64,000 nt of DNA, from NCBI GenBank assembly GCA_021186555.1, contig JAJKFL010000011.1, positions 4,346,501 through 4,410,500 on the forward strand, in the 5' to 3' direction. Shown piece by piece: positions 12,411 to 24,211 of this stretch. A program made the position numbers and the translations under genes. Numbering within the stretch: position 1 is the first letter of the stretch; each line of letters opens with the position of its first letter. The notes beneath the pieces are model-generated. The model was given only the letters and a program-made list of their open reading frames with translations, was not told the origin of the DNA and did not search any database. Origin of the DNA: Reticulitermes speratus (taxonomy: Eukaryota; Arthropoda; Insecta; Blattodea; Rhinotermitidae).

Positions 12411-12776
12411 AAAAGCATATGTATACGTACTATATGCTTTGTATGCGTAATTAGTTGGTTCTTTAATAAAAAGTATAGGTTGCACGGAATTAATTATATT
12501 AAAAAATTCCAAGCAATATACAATTACGCAGGCATTTACATTATTAGGTACAGTATATGCAAGACACATATAACCTGCTGCGTTTTACATGAATTACTTT
12601 TACCTGCTCTGTTTCAGGCACTGTCCGAATGGTCCCAATGTGTTCAGTCATTCAGGGCTTGCCTCACAAAGCGACAAACAGAATGGGATCGTCGACGTCC
12701 CCCAAGCCACATCAAACACGCCAATTCTCTGAAAGAAGAATTATGTCCTTCTGAAGCACGTCTGGGTTGCTCAATA

Positions 12777-14632
12777 GCAACTACAAAACACATGACACTC
12801 GCAAATTTTTCCTCCTTACCTCATACACCTACGTCAAGACGCAGGGGCCATGGCCACACAGAACATCTTGCCAGTACGTCAAGACGCAGGGGCCATAGCC
12901 ACACAGACCATCTTGTCAGAAGGCATGAGGTGCGTAGGCCGAAACTTCAGGGTTGCAAAATAGCAACTACAAAACACATGACACTCGCAAATTTTTCCTC
13001 CTTACCTCATACACCTACGTAAACACGCAGGGGCCATGGCCACACAGAACATCTTGTCAGTACGTCAAGAAACAGGGGCCGTGGCCACACAGAACATCTT
13101 GTCAGTAGGCATGAGGTGAGTAGGCCGAAACTTCAGGGTTGCAAAATAGTAACTACAAAACACATGACACTCGCAAATTTTTCCTCCTTACCTCATACAC
13201 CTACGTCAAGACGCAGGGGCCATGGCCACACAGAACATCTTGTCAGTACGTCAAGACGCAGGGGCCATGGCCACACAGAACATGTTGTCAGTAGGCATGA
13301 GGTGAGCAGGCCGAAACTACAGGGTTGCAAAATAGTAACTACAAAACACATGACACTTGCAAATTTTTCCTCCTTACCTCATACACCTACGTCAAGACGA
13401 AGGGGCCATGGCCACACAGAACATCTTGTCAGTACGTCAAGACGCAGGGGCCATAGCCACACAGAACATCTTGTCAGAAGGCATGAGGTGCGTAGGCCGA
13501 AACTTTAGGGTTGCAAAATAGTAACTACAAAACACATCACACTCGCAAATTTTTCCTCCTTACCTCATACACCTACGTCAAGACGCAGGGGCAATGGCCA
13601 CACAGAACATCTTGTCAGTACGTCAAGACGCAGGGGCCATCGCCACACACAACATCTTGTCAGTAGGCATGAGGTGCGTAGGATGAAACTTCAAGGTTGC
13701 CCAATAGCAACTACAAAACACATCACACTCGCAAATTTTTCCTCCTTACCTCACACCTACGTCAAGACGCAGGGGCCATGGCCACACACAACATCTTGCC
13801 AGTACGTCAAGACGCAGGGGCCATGGCCACACAGAACATTTTTTCAGTAGGCATTAGGTGCGTAGGCCAAAACTTCTGGGTTGCACAATAGCAACTACAA
13901 TACATATCACACTCGCAAATTTTTCCTCCTTACCTCATACACCTACGTCAAGACGCAGGGGCCATGGCCACACAGAACATCTTGCCAGTACGTCAAGACG
14001 CAGGGGCCATAGCCACACAGACCATCTTGTCAGAAGGCATGAGGTGCGTAGGCCGAAACTTCAGGGTTGCAAAATAGCAACTACAAAACACATGACACTC
14101 GCAAATTTTTCCTCCTTACCTCATACACCTACGTCAACACGCAGGGGCCATGGCCACACAGAACATCTTGTCAGTATGTCAAGAAACAGGGGCCGTGGCC
14201 ACACAGAACATCTTGTCAGTAGGCATGAGGTGAGTATGCCGAAACTTCAGGGTTGCAAAATAGTAACTACAAAACACATGACACTCGCAAATTTTTCCTC
14301 CTTACCTCATACACCTACGTCAAGACGCAGGGGCCATGGCCACACAGAACATCTTGTCAGTACATCAAGACGCAGGGGCCATGGCCACACAGAACATGTT
14401 GTCAGTAGGCATGAGGTGAGCAGGCCGAAACTACAGGGTTGCAAAATAGTAACTACAAAACACATGACACTTGCAAATTTTTCCTCCTTACCTCACACCT
14501 ACGTCAAGACGCAGGGGCCATGGCCACACACAACATCTTGCCAGTACGCCAAGACGCAGGGGCCATGGCCACACAGAACTTCTTTTCAGTAGGCATTAGG
14601 TGCGTAGGCCAAAACTTCAGGGTTGCACAATA
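12777..14632 (+). repeat. Array of ~186-bp repeats, unit 3 (10 copies)
   Basis: Six copies in the unit 1 order are followed, from about 13888, by a restart with the first, second and third types and then a hybrid of the fourth and sixth types. This is the footprint of an unequal exchange involving a four-copy block, a different route from the end duplication in unit 2. A C-to-A change near 13021 (cctacgtaaacacg) creates an in-frame TAA. Confidence 0.85.
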
Positions 14633-15907
14633 GCAACTCCTCCTTCCCCATTCAATAACATTTAAATCTCGAACCAAGTAATAGTATAACTCGAGTTCTA
14701 CAAACTTTTACTAGACAGTAATATTTTTGACTTTGTGGACATGACAATTCTCTGCTCTCAATTCCTAAACTAAGACTCCTGCTGTGCCGAAGAACCTAGC
14801 TACAGCAACCAAAACGTACCTGTACAACCGCCTATGAACCCAACGACGCCCTCACTCGCCGACCACCTCTGAGGACACCCTCGCGCGCCGAACACCTCTG
14901 AAGAACTGCTTCGATGATCAGGATAGAGACCCAGTATGGTACGCTGTCTCCCCACTCGAACCAAACCGCTCCCTGTGCATGCAGCGGTATTGGGCCTGTC
15001 TGTCAACAGGTGGTGAGCAGAACTTCATAATGGGGTAATCTTACGTTTTGTTATTTATAAAGCTTTGATGTGACAGTTTACAGTAAATAACAAATTCTTA
15101 TTTAATATAAAATTATCACAACTGGACTGTTGCTGTACGTTATCCACCTTTCTCACCCAGTCATAATTTCAAATCGTGTTCAATTTTAGCATTTGTGATT
15201 TTACATTTTAGGGTCCGACAAATGAAAAAGTGTTTCTTGAAGAACGCATGTCATTCTGTCAGTCAGTATTTAAATACATTTTCAAACACACAAACTTATT
15301 ACTTGTTTGGCACAATAGACCCAACAAATCCCCCAAAACTAAACACATGTATTGTTTCACGTCCACGCGTTTTCTACATCACAAAATTTACACCTGACGC
15401 ACGACGACAGCTTGTGCACAGTTGACAATTGTGTACAAATTATTAAATAGTGTAGTTCCGATTGCATGTATGTATATCAGGGACAAATCTCTGAAAACGA
15501 ACATGACACTCTAGATAGACGTCTGTTTGAAATGAAATTATAAAATTTATGATATTTACACTTTCTGGATATTAGTGTAGGCAAAATGGCAGGGCGACTA
15601 ATCAATGAATAGAAATGATAGAAGTAGTAGTCTATTTGGTGTCGCTTAATATCTTCAGGAGCGTTTTACTGACATGGAGGAAGAATGTGGGACAGTGGTG
15701 TGACATCACGTTGACTAGCCAGTACACTGCAGAAGGGAGCGCATCCGTGCAGTTCGATACAAATCATCTGGTGATTTGATACACAGTAGAGTCTAAAAGG
15801 CCTCATTAGAGGTACGTCACAGTATTTGTTGATACAATCAACCCCACAACCCACTCTTATAAATGACGACAAATTTAACTGCGGGTTTTAATTGTTTTAA
15901 TTTATTT
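14633..15907. repeat. Macrosatellite flank, unit 3
   Basis: It is nearly identical to 10426-11700. Confidence 0.85.
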
Positions 15908-16217
15908 GCGTTGTATAAAACGATTTAGCTACAACCACACAGTGTATACTGAATGTTTTGGTTCATTCAACCCAGTAACAAATTCTATTGATAATTACGC
16001 TGCTGGTGGTTATGAAACCATACTACAATATGGAGATATATGCAAGCAGACTCCAATCTTTTCAATGAAATTGTCCTTCATTTTATTATTCTATATACTA
16101 ATAGTCACAATTCAATATTATCTTGCATACATCCAAACATTCCAAGCAAAACTTCTTATTATTAGAAAACCAACTAATTGCACATACAAAGCACATAGTA
16201 TACATACACGTGAGTTT

Positions 16218-16259
16218 CCCTCCTACAGGTTTTGGCAGTCAACCGCCATCATCAGGGAG
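16218..16259 (-). ncRNA. Hammerhead-like motif, left arm of unit 4
   Basis: On the minus strand the order is CTCC, CTGATGA, T, GGCGGTTGACTGCC, AAAAC, CT, GTA, GGAG. Stem II is intact here, unlike the left arms of units 2 and 3, but AAAA still replaces GAAA. Confidence 0.4.
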
Positions 16260-16576
16260 TTAACACCTAAAACTTATTTCTTTGGGAACTAATGAAGCCA
16301 TTATTTATGTAAAATAAGTTAAAATAACATAACTTAGTTACTGTAAAATAAAATGTATCAATTGATTATATGTTTGGCTTAAAATTTGTTACAAGTTTTT
16401 CAATCCCTTAAATACATAGTGCATGAATTTATTACAGTCTGTTGTGTTAAGACTATAATAAATTTATGCACTATACATTTAAGGGATCAGAAAAACATCT
16501 AACCAATTTTAAGTCAAACATATATCAGTTGATAATGGCTTCATTACGTTCTAAACAATGAAAGTTTTAGGTGTTA

Positions 16577-16618
16577 CTTCCTGATGATGGCGGTCGACTG
16601 CCGAAACACGGAGGAGGG
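16577..16618 (+). ncRNA. Hammerhead-like motif, right arm of unit 4
   Basis: Same sequence as the unit 1 right-arm motif. Confidence 0.4.
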
Positions 16619-16984
16619 AAAATCATATGTATACGTACTATATGCTTTGTATGTGCAATTAGTTGGTTCTTTAATAAAAAGTATAGGTTGCACGGAATGA
16701 ATTATATTAAAAAATTCCAAGCAATATACAATTACGCAGGCATTTACATTATTAGGTACAGTATATGCAAGACACATACAACCTGCTGCGTTTTACATGA
16801 ATTACTTTTACCTGCTCTGTTTCAGGCAGTGTCCGAATGGTCCCAATGTGTTCAGTCATTCAGGGCTTGCCTCACAAAGCGACAAACAGAATGGGATCGT
16901 CGACGTCCCCCAAGCCACATCAAACACGCCAATTCTCTGAAAGAAGAATTATGTCCTTCTGAAGCACGTCTGGGTTGCTCAATA

Positions 16985-18414
16985 GCAACTATAAAACACA
17001 TGACACTCGCAAATTTTTCCTCCTTACCTCATACACCTACGTCAACACGCAGGGGCCATGGCCACACAGACATCTTGTCAGTACGTCAAGACGCAGGGGC
17101 CATGGCCACACAGAACATCTTGTCAGTAGGCATGAGGTGAGTAGGCCAAAACTTCAGGGTTGCAAAATAGTAACTACAAAACACATGACACTCAAATTTT
17201 TCCTCCTTACCTCAAACACCTACGTCAAGACGCAGGGGCCATGGCCACACAGAACATCTTGTCAGTACGTCAAGACACAGGGGCCATGGCCACACAGAAC
17301 ATCTTGTCAGAAGGCATGAGGTGAGTAGGCCGAAACTTCAGGGTTGCAAAATAGTAACTACAAAACACATGACATTCGCAAATTTTTCCTCCTTACCTCA
17401 TACACTACGTCAAGACGCAGGGGCCATGGCCACACAGAACATCTTGTCAGTATGTCAAGACGCAGGGGCCATGGCCACACAGACATGTTGTCAGTAGGCA
17501 TGAGGTGAGTAGCCGAAATACAGGGTTGCAAAATAGTAACTACAAAACACATGACACTTGCAATTTTCCTCCTTACCTCATACACCTACGTCAAGACGAA
17601 GGGCCATGGCCACACAGAACATCTTGTCAGTACGTCAAGACGCAGGGGCCATAGCCACACGAACATCTTGTCAGAAGGCATGAGGTGCGTAGGCCGAAAT
17701 TTCAGGGTTGCAAAATAGTAACTACAAAACACATGACACTCGCAAATTTTTCCTCCTTACCTCATACACCTACGTCAAGACGCAGGGGCCATGGCCACAC
17801 AGAACATCTTGTCAGTAGGCATGAGGTGCGTAAGACGAAACTTCAAGGTTGCCCAATAGCAACTACAAAACACATCACACTCGCAAATTTTTCCTCCTTA
17901 CCTCATACACCTACGTCAAGACGCAGGGGCCATGGCCACACAGAACATCTTGTCAGTACGTCAAGACGCAGGGGCCATAGCCACACAGAACATCTTGTCA
18001 GAAGGCATGAGGTGCGTAGGCCGAAACTTTAGGGTTGCGAAATAGTAACTACAAAACACATCACACTCGCAAATTTTTCCTCCTTACCTCATACACCTAC
18101 GTCAAGACGCAGGGGCAATGGCCACACAGAACATCTTGTCAGTACGTCAAGACGCAGGGGCCATCGCCACACAGAACATCTTGTCAGTAGGCATGAGGTG
18201 CGTAGGATGAAACTTCAAGGTTGCCCAATAGCAACTACAAAACACATCACACTCGCAAATTTTTCCTCCTTACCTCACACCTACGTCAAGACGCAGGGGC
18301 CATGGCCACACACAACATCTTGCCAGTACGCCAAGACGCAGGGGCCATGGCCACACAGAACATCTTTTCAGTAGGCATGAGGTGCGTAGGCCAAAACTTC
18401 AGGGTTGCACAATA
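16985..18414 (+). repeat. Array of ~186-bp repeats, unit 4 (8 copies, one short)
   Basis: Eight copies are present. The one ending near 17835 carries only one of the two 45-bp inner repeats. Between about 17066 and 17660 this array has at least eight one- or two-base losses relative to the other arrays, for example cacagacatc, tacactacg, gtagccgaaatac and cacacgaac. Confidence 0.8.
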
Positions 18415-18660
18415 GCAACTCCTCCTTCCCCATTCAATAACATTTAAATCTCGAACCAAGTAATAGTATAACTCGCGTTCTACAAACTTTTACTAGACAG
18501 TAATATTTTCGACTTTGTGGACATGACAATTCTCTGCTCTCAATTCCTAAACTAAGCCTCCAGCTGTGCCGAAGAACCTAGGTACAGCAACCAAAACGTA
18601 CCTGTACAACCGCCTATGAACCCAACGACGCCCCCACTCGCCGACCACCTCTGAGGACAA
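18415..18660. repeat. Truncated macrosatellite flank, unit 4
   Basis: It matches the other flanks up to ctctgaggaca near 18660, then changes to unrelated sequence. 18661-18930 is not part of the repeat and shows no feature. Confidence 0.8.
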
Positions 18661-18934
18661 CCTCGCGTGTCATAAACTGAGCAGTTTTAACTTCTTCTTT
18701 CTTAATATACATGAGGTTTTAATTTAAAAGTGTTACAGGGAACTCACACACAAAAAAAAGAAGCATTGTCTTACTACTGTAAATCCCAGTACATGTGGCA
18801 TAACTGAATTTAAATAAATTTGAAATACGAGAGCAAAACCAGAAATAATGTACGCCCATTTTCTGCAATTTATTACCTCTGTGTCATTTCACAGATCAAT
18901 CACACCAACTGCTGCACTCCTCCTTCATATGCAT

Positions 18935-19192
18935 GTGAGGTGAGTAGGCCAAAACTTCAAGGTTGCACAATAGCAACTACAAAACACATCACACTCGCAA
19001 ATTTTTCCTCCTTACCTCACACCTACTTCAACACGCAGGGGCCAAGACGCAGGGGCCTTGGCCACACAGAACATCTTGTCAGTAGGCATGAGGTGCGTAG
19101 GCCGAAACTTCAAGGTTGCACAATAGCAACTACAAAACACATCACACTCGCACATTTTCCCTCCTTACCTCACACACCTACGTCAATCCTCA
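18935..19192 (+). repeat. Remnant of the 186-bp repeat, outside the array
   Basis: About one and a third diverged copies (actacaaaacacatcacactcgc at 18974 and 19131), with only part of the inner 45-bp repeats. The break at 19192 (acctacgtc/aatcctcag) joins to a different duplicated segment. Confidence 0.8.
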
Positions 19193-19345
19193 GATGTGGT
19201 TATGGACTCTATCATCACCAGTTTAATGGCTGTGTTTTTCCTTTTACACAATCGGTACAAAATCCAAACAAAACATAAATTAAGCTATATTCCTTCAGTA
19301 ACTAATTGTGAAATCTAAGACAATATGAATCTGACCCAGTCTACA
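19192..19345 (+). repeat. Segment duplicated at 22048-22215
   Basis: Starting atcctcagatgtgg, about 150 bp match the later copy closely, including ctctatcatcaccagtt and gacaatatgaatctgaccca. A more diverged third copy lies near 22490-22640. Confidence 0.8.
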
Positions 19346-19349
19346 AGCT

Positions 19350-19955
19350 ACTCCTTCCCCCACTCAATAACATTTAAATCTCGAACCAAGTAATAGTATA
19401 ACTCGAGTTCTACAAATTTTTACTAGACAGTAATATTTTCAACTTCGTGGACACGACAATTCTCTGCTCTCATTTCCTAAACTAAGCCTCCAGCTGTGCC
19501 AGATCCTAGCTACACCAACCGAAACGTACATGTACAACCGCCTAACAACCCAACGACACCCTCACGTGCCGACCACCTATGACGAACTGCTTCAAAGAAC
19601 AGGATAGCGGCCAGTAGGGTACGCTGTCTCCCCACTGAAACCAAACCGCTGCCTGCGCATTCTGCGGCATTGGGCCGGTCTGTCAACAGGTGGTCTGCAG
19701 AACTTCATAATGGGGCAATCTCACGTTTTGCTATTTATAAAGCTTTGACGTGACATTTTACATTAAATAACAAATTCTTATTTAATATAAAATTATCACA
19801 ACTAGACTTGCTGTACATTATCCACCTTTCTTACCCAGTCCTAATTTCAAATCGTGTTCAATTTTAGCATGTGTGATTTTACATTTTAGGGTCCGACAAA
19901 TGAAAAAGTGTTTCTACAAGGACGCATGTTATTCTGTCAGTCAGTCAGTATTTAA
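19350..19955. repeat. Diverged macrosatellite flank
   Basis: It follows the flank sequence (tcaataacatttaaatctcg through gtccgacaaatgaaaaagtg) with many substitutions and small indels, so it is older than the four array units and may represent the parental locus. Confidence 0.8.
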
Positions 19956-22047
19956 ATATTTAAGTACTTAAACTCTGCCCTGCGGTGACATGTCCAGAAG
20001 AACAGCATGATGGCGCACACCTGGGTGGTCCTGAATCAACACAGGAACTAGGTCATGACTTCATGCTTCGGTGGCAGACAGCCGCAGCAGTTGCGTGAAT
20101 GTACACAGGGCAAGGTGAAGACCACGGAGACTGCCAGCACATATCGAACCTGCAACAGGGTCCATCACAAAACTATTCTTAGGGGAAAACAAACCTCATT
20201 ATAAAAAACCTGTATTTGTAAATCTTCACTCCCTACGTGTTCAGCTGCAGGCTATGTCTACACTAACCCAGAGGGAGACGATTCTCCTGTACTTATTGGA
20301 CAGGAGACAGTCTCTGGACCTCACTGCAATACTGTGGCATATTCACAGTCACTAACACTGCTAGAAATCAATCCCATCATCCAGTCCATGGCTACAAATA
20401 TTACTGGTACTGATAAATGAGAAGAAAATGAAAATTCACTCAAATTTTACAGTACTTAAAAATGTTGTATGTGTAAAATCCCCTGCATACCCTGTCAGAA
20501 TTTATGTGAATCTGGTAAGAGTCTTTGGATGGAAACAGATCTTCACTGATGACACATTCAACCTGGCTCTCCGTCCACTTGCCACACAAAGGCTGAACAT
20601 CAAAACCAAGGGCAATCAGTGCTGGCCGGCTAATATCCCAAACATCCAGAATCCTGCAACAAGACCATATGCACCACATTCTGTTAACGGTATGAAAATG
20701 AGACTGAATGCACAACACTTCATTTTGTGCCCAAATCAACAAGTCGGTAGGCGAGGTCTGAAGAGAAGGGAGATGATGAAATAATGACGTCTCCATGATC
20801 ATGGCAAAATATCTTTAACATACAGTTCTAGCATGAAGCTAACTGCTAATTTCTAACATTCAAGTCTTCTGGTTAAGGAAGAAGGCATCATGATGCTTCC
20901 AAATATCAGGGACCACTCAACCAGTGACACAGTATCATAACCCAAAAAACTAGAAGCCTCGGCAGCAGTGCCATGAGAACATTAAATCCCTCAGTGCTAA
21001 TTTCTAGCCAGTGTCTTCTTTGAAACCTATGGAGATTCAATATTTCATCAATCTCACAAGATCCCTTCACAATATGAGACTGGTGTCAGGGTAAGCTTCC
21101 ACAGTTGATACGCAATATTTTCAATGCAACGTATCAACTGTGAGTGGTTATAACCACATCAACACATGCATTGCAGTTAGCTTAGTGCTAGTAAGATTAC
21201 TTCCATAAGCTGTAATTTTGCATCACAACCATCAGCACAAGTCCCACCAACAGCCCACACCAGTACAGATCACATGTCACAACATGAGCAACAACAGTGC
21301 TCATTGTTGCAACGGTGCAGGCAACAACAGCTCTTCACATTTCTAGCAGTGTAGCCTGACCTTACACTCCTCCCAGTCACCTATCCTGAAGCCGAGGGGC
21401 ACAACTTCATTCTCTTGAGTCTCATCATGCCAACCAAGGCTCACCAACCAAATGCCAGGGACATTATGCAAGTATTCCTGCTGTAACAATACCTGTGAAT
21501 GGACACTGGACTCTGGATGACAGAGATGTGCACTTCTTTCTGCAGCACAAATGGTAGTCCCTCAACTTCCACTATTCTCTGTGGCCGTGGCCACAACAAG
21601 TGTAGGCCACTGTGGGTCACCAGCAGTCTCACTGGTGTACTGATGTGTGTCCACATCAGATTCTCAATAGCCTATTCACATAAAGCAGTAGTAAACATCA
21701 GTCCACTGACACAACGATGGAATTTTTTGATACAGTGCACTGAAACAACTAACTCTACTGTATCAGATTCAACATTCCAGACATCACATCTTGCAAACTG
21801 CACACTAGACTGGGCCAATAAAATTATCCCACGACACTCAAAGAATACTTATTTAAATTCAAGGAAGAGATTATTTATGATTATGCAGTGCTGCATCTCT
21901 ACTGCTGATTAGTTCTAATAACAGTAAACTTTCCTCTGTAATGTGTCAGCATGGAGAGATAGAAAATCATGACAATAAGTTTTACGATAATTTTTACGCT
22001 ATCAAAATTACTTTCAATATGATGCAAAAATGCTTAATTTTTCAAAT
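19956..22047. other. Unassigned repeat-derived sequence
   Basis: Overlapping frames on both strands at 20428-20802 show no conserved domain. Part of that stretch (tatgcaccacatt near 20668) resembles 32875-32890, so it is probably a dispersed repeat. 20880-20960 matches the repeat near 1 kb. A short hairpin (ccacagttgatacg / cgtatcaactgtg) lies at 21098-21142. No gene is supported. Confidence 0.35.
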
Positions 22048-22215
22048 CCTCAGATGTGGCTATGGACTCTATCATCACCAGTTCAATGGCTGTGTTTTTC
22101 CTTTTACAGAATCGGTACAAAATCCACGCAAAATATAAATTAAGCTATATTCCTTCAGTAATTAATTGTGAAATCTAAGACAATATGAATCTGACCCAGT
22201 CTTTCCAGCCACTCC
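22048..22215 (+). repeat. Second copy of the 19192-19345 segment
   Basis: Close match to 19192-19345, including gctatattccttcagtaatt. Confidence 0.8.
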
Positions 22216-22479
22216 TTCCCACCATCCCAATAACATACAGCAATTACAGCAGATAATTCTCAGCAAATAGTTCTGTCTCTGTCAAATGCAGCAGAGATGT
22301 GTCTACATACATTGTCAACTTTATGTTTTCTTCCCACTATTTTCATGCCTTTAAGCCCATTCTGGGGTGTAGCATAACTTTTTTATTGCATAGACATCTT
22401 GTAATGAACTGATACAGAATTACACAACAAACAAAAGCCGCCAAATTTCTTTCAGTATGACGCATTATTTTCCAACACC

Positions 22480-22790
22480 CACGAACGAGTAACTACAGAT
22501 CCTCTCATCAACAGTTTAATACTTTTTTCCTCTCACAGAATTCACAGAAAATGCAAACAAAGCATAAAGTAATCTTCCTTCTGTAATTAATTGTGAAATA
22601 TTAAAGTCATTAACCTGGAACTGACCCATCTCCATAAGCACAACACTCCCAATTCACCACAATTTAAATCATTAAATAACGGTATAACCCGAGTTCTAGA
22701 AGTATCTATCGCTAATATTTCCGACTCTATGTGCAACACAAAGTCGCCTTCATTATGCAACAGGATGGTTATTACGAACACAAATTAATT
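22480..22790. repeat. Most diverged relative of the duplicated segment and flank
   Basis: tcatcaacagtttaatact, taattaattgtgaaat and tataacccgagttctagaag recall, in the same order, the duplicated segment and the start of the macrosatellite flank. This may be ancestral single-copy sequence. 22791-23640 has no recognised feature. Confidence 0.45.
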
Positions 22791-23659
22791 CTAAATCCCC
22801 TGCACCGACGAAACAAAATTACACTGATCTAACTGAGTAAACCAGTAACGAACAACATGGAAACCCTCGCTATAACGTGACAAAATGGAGGCTACCGCGT
22901 GCACATATGCACAGCATTCTTTGATTACGACAGTCACTCGATATGCGTACTTAACTGGTCATCTTCAAAATAAAACCTTAAAATACGATGCTTATTTTAG
23001 ACATAAAGACCTGCAATTAATCACGAAACCACCAATACAGTTTTTCAACATATGATAAAAGACTGATACATTATGCAACAAAAACTCATACGCCATCGAA
23101 ATTATTTTCATTGCGATGCACAGTTTAATAACATGAAGTATAGACACATCTAACAGCCCATACTTCTGACTCTGTTAACATGATAAAACCCTGCTATTGG
23201 GACATTAAACTACACCTCCTGCAACCACGCACACTCACCTCTCCGATGTCCACAGCACAATGACATCGTACTGAACGGCAGTGTGAATGAGATGTGCAGT
23301 TAATGTTAATCCGTGGACAATTGCAAAAGGAAGTGACATCACATTCCGACTGTGCTGTCATCTACTTACAGCCTACGGTACGTGCATAGTGTAGCACTGC
23401 GCCTGCGGGGAACTGACAGAAAAACGTCCATTAGACTTCGATAATATTCGATACTACCATTCCTCACACAGCTCACCAATTTTCCTGCTTTTTTGTTTCC
23501 GATAGCCAGAATAGCAAGGTAATTTCGTGCGGTTTTATCTGTCGAATTTCTCTTGCAGTTTTTATTACTTCTAATTTACCAAACGTCTTCTCACCGTTAC
23601 TTTAGCCGATACGTCCCATTACACCCAACCTCTCCTCCTTGGCTTAAAGCTTCCTCATA

Positions 23660-24197
23660 ACTAACAAACTCCATGGAGCAGAGTCGTTCTTGAGAAGCTA
23701 GCAGGTCGTCAGCTAGTCAAGAAATTCCCCGCAGTTTCGTGGAACCCGAAGGTTCATTGCCGCACTCACAAGAGCCCGCCACCTGTCCCTATCCTGAGCC
23801 ATATCAATCCAGTCCATGTCCTCCCCATTCCACTTCTTGAAGATACATTTTAATAATATCCTCCCATCTACGCCTGGGTCTTCCAAGTGGTCTCCTTCCC
23901 TCAGGTCTCACCACCAAAATCCTGTATGCACCTCTCCCCTCACCCATACGTGCTACATGCCCCGCCCACCTCATTCTTCTTCATTTGATCACCTGAAAAA
24001 TATTTGGTGATGAGTACAGATCATTAAGTTCCTCGTTATGTAGTCTTCTCCACTCCCCTGTTACCTCGTCCCTCTTAGGCCCAAATATCCTCCTCAGCAC
24101 CCTATTCTCAAACACCCTCAGCCTATGTTCCTCCCTCAGTGTGAGAGACCAAGTCTCACACCCATACAAAACAACAGGCAAAATTATAGTTCTGTAT
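23660..24197 (-). mobile_element. 5'-truncated LINE with target-site duplication
   Basis: The minus strand encodes the C-terminal part of a reverse-transcriptase protein: [18 protein letters not shown], then [17 protein letters not shown]. It ends in the same 3' tail as the larger copy at 34 kb (ccatggagtttgttagttat). The insert is flanked by AAAGCTTCCTCATA (23646-23659) and AAAGCTTCCCCATA (24198-24211), a 14-bp duplication with one mismatch. This defines both ends: a 538-bp fragment joined by reverse transcription that stopped early. Confidence 0.85.
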
Positions 24198-24211
24198 AAA
24201 GCTTCCCCATA

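Larger units (their letters stand above)
4825..18660. repeat. Macrosatellite of 3.5-4.2 kb composite units
   Basis: Four head-to-tail units begin near 4825 (first part missing), 7866, 11701 and 15908. The last is cut at about 18660. Matching landmarks at 5064, 8529, 12363 and 16571 are 3465, 3834 and 4208 bp apart. The two increments, 369 and 374 bp, are two inner 186-bp repeats each. Unit order is: inverted-repeat module with two hammerhead-like motifs, a ~0.3 kb link (cactgtccgaatggtccc), the 186-bp array, then a ~1.27 kb flank. Units are nearly identical outside the array, so the expansion is recent or homogenised. Confidence 0.9.

Noticed and set aside
5478-18414. CRISPR-like array
   Set aside because: The repeats are directly adjacent with no unique spacers, are 186 bp long, and lie in eukaryotic DNA.
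20428-20802. Overlapping ORFs on both strands as a gene
   Set aside because: No domain is recognisable and part of the sequence recurs near 32.8 kb, so a dispersed repeat is likelier.
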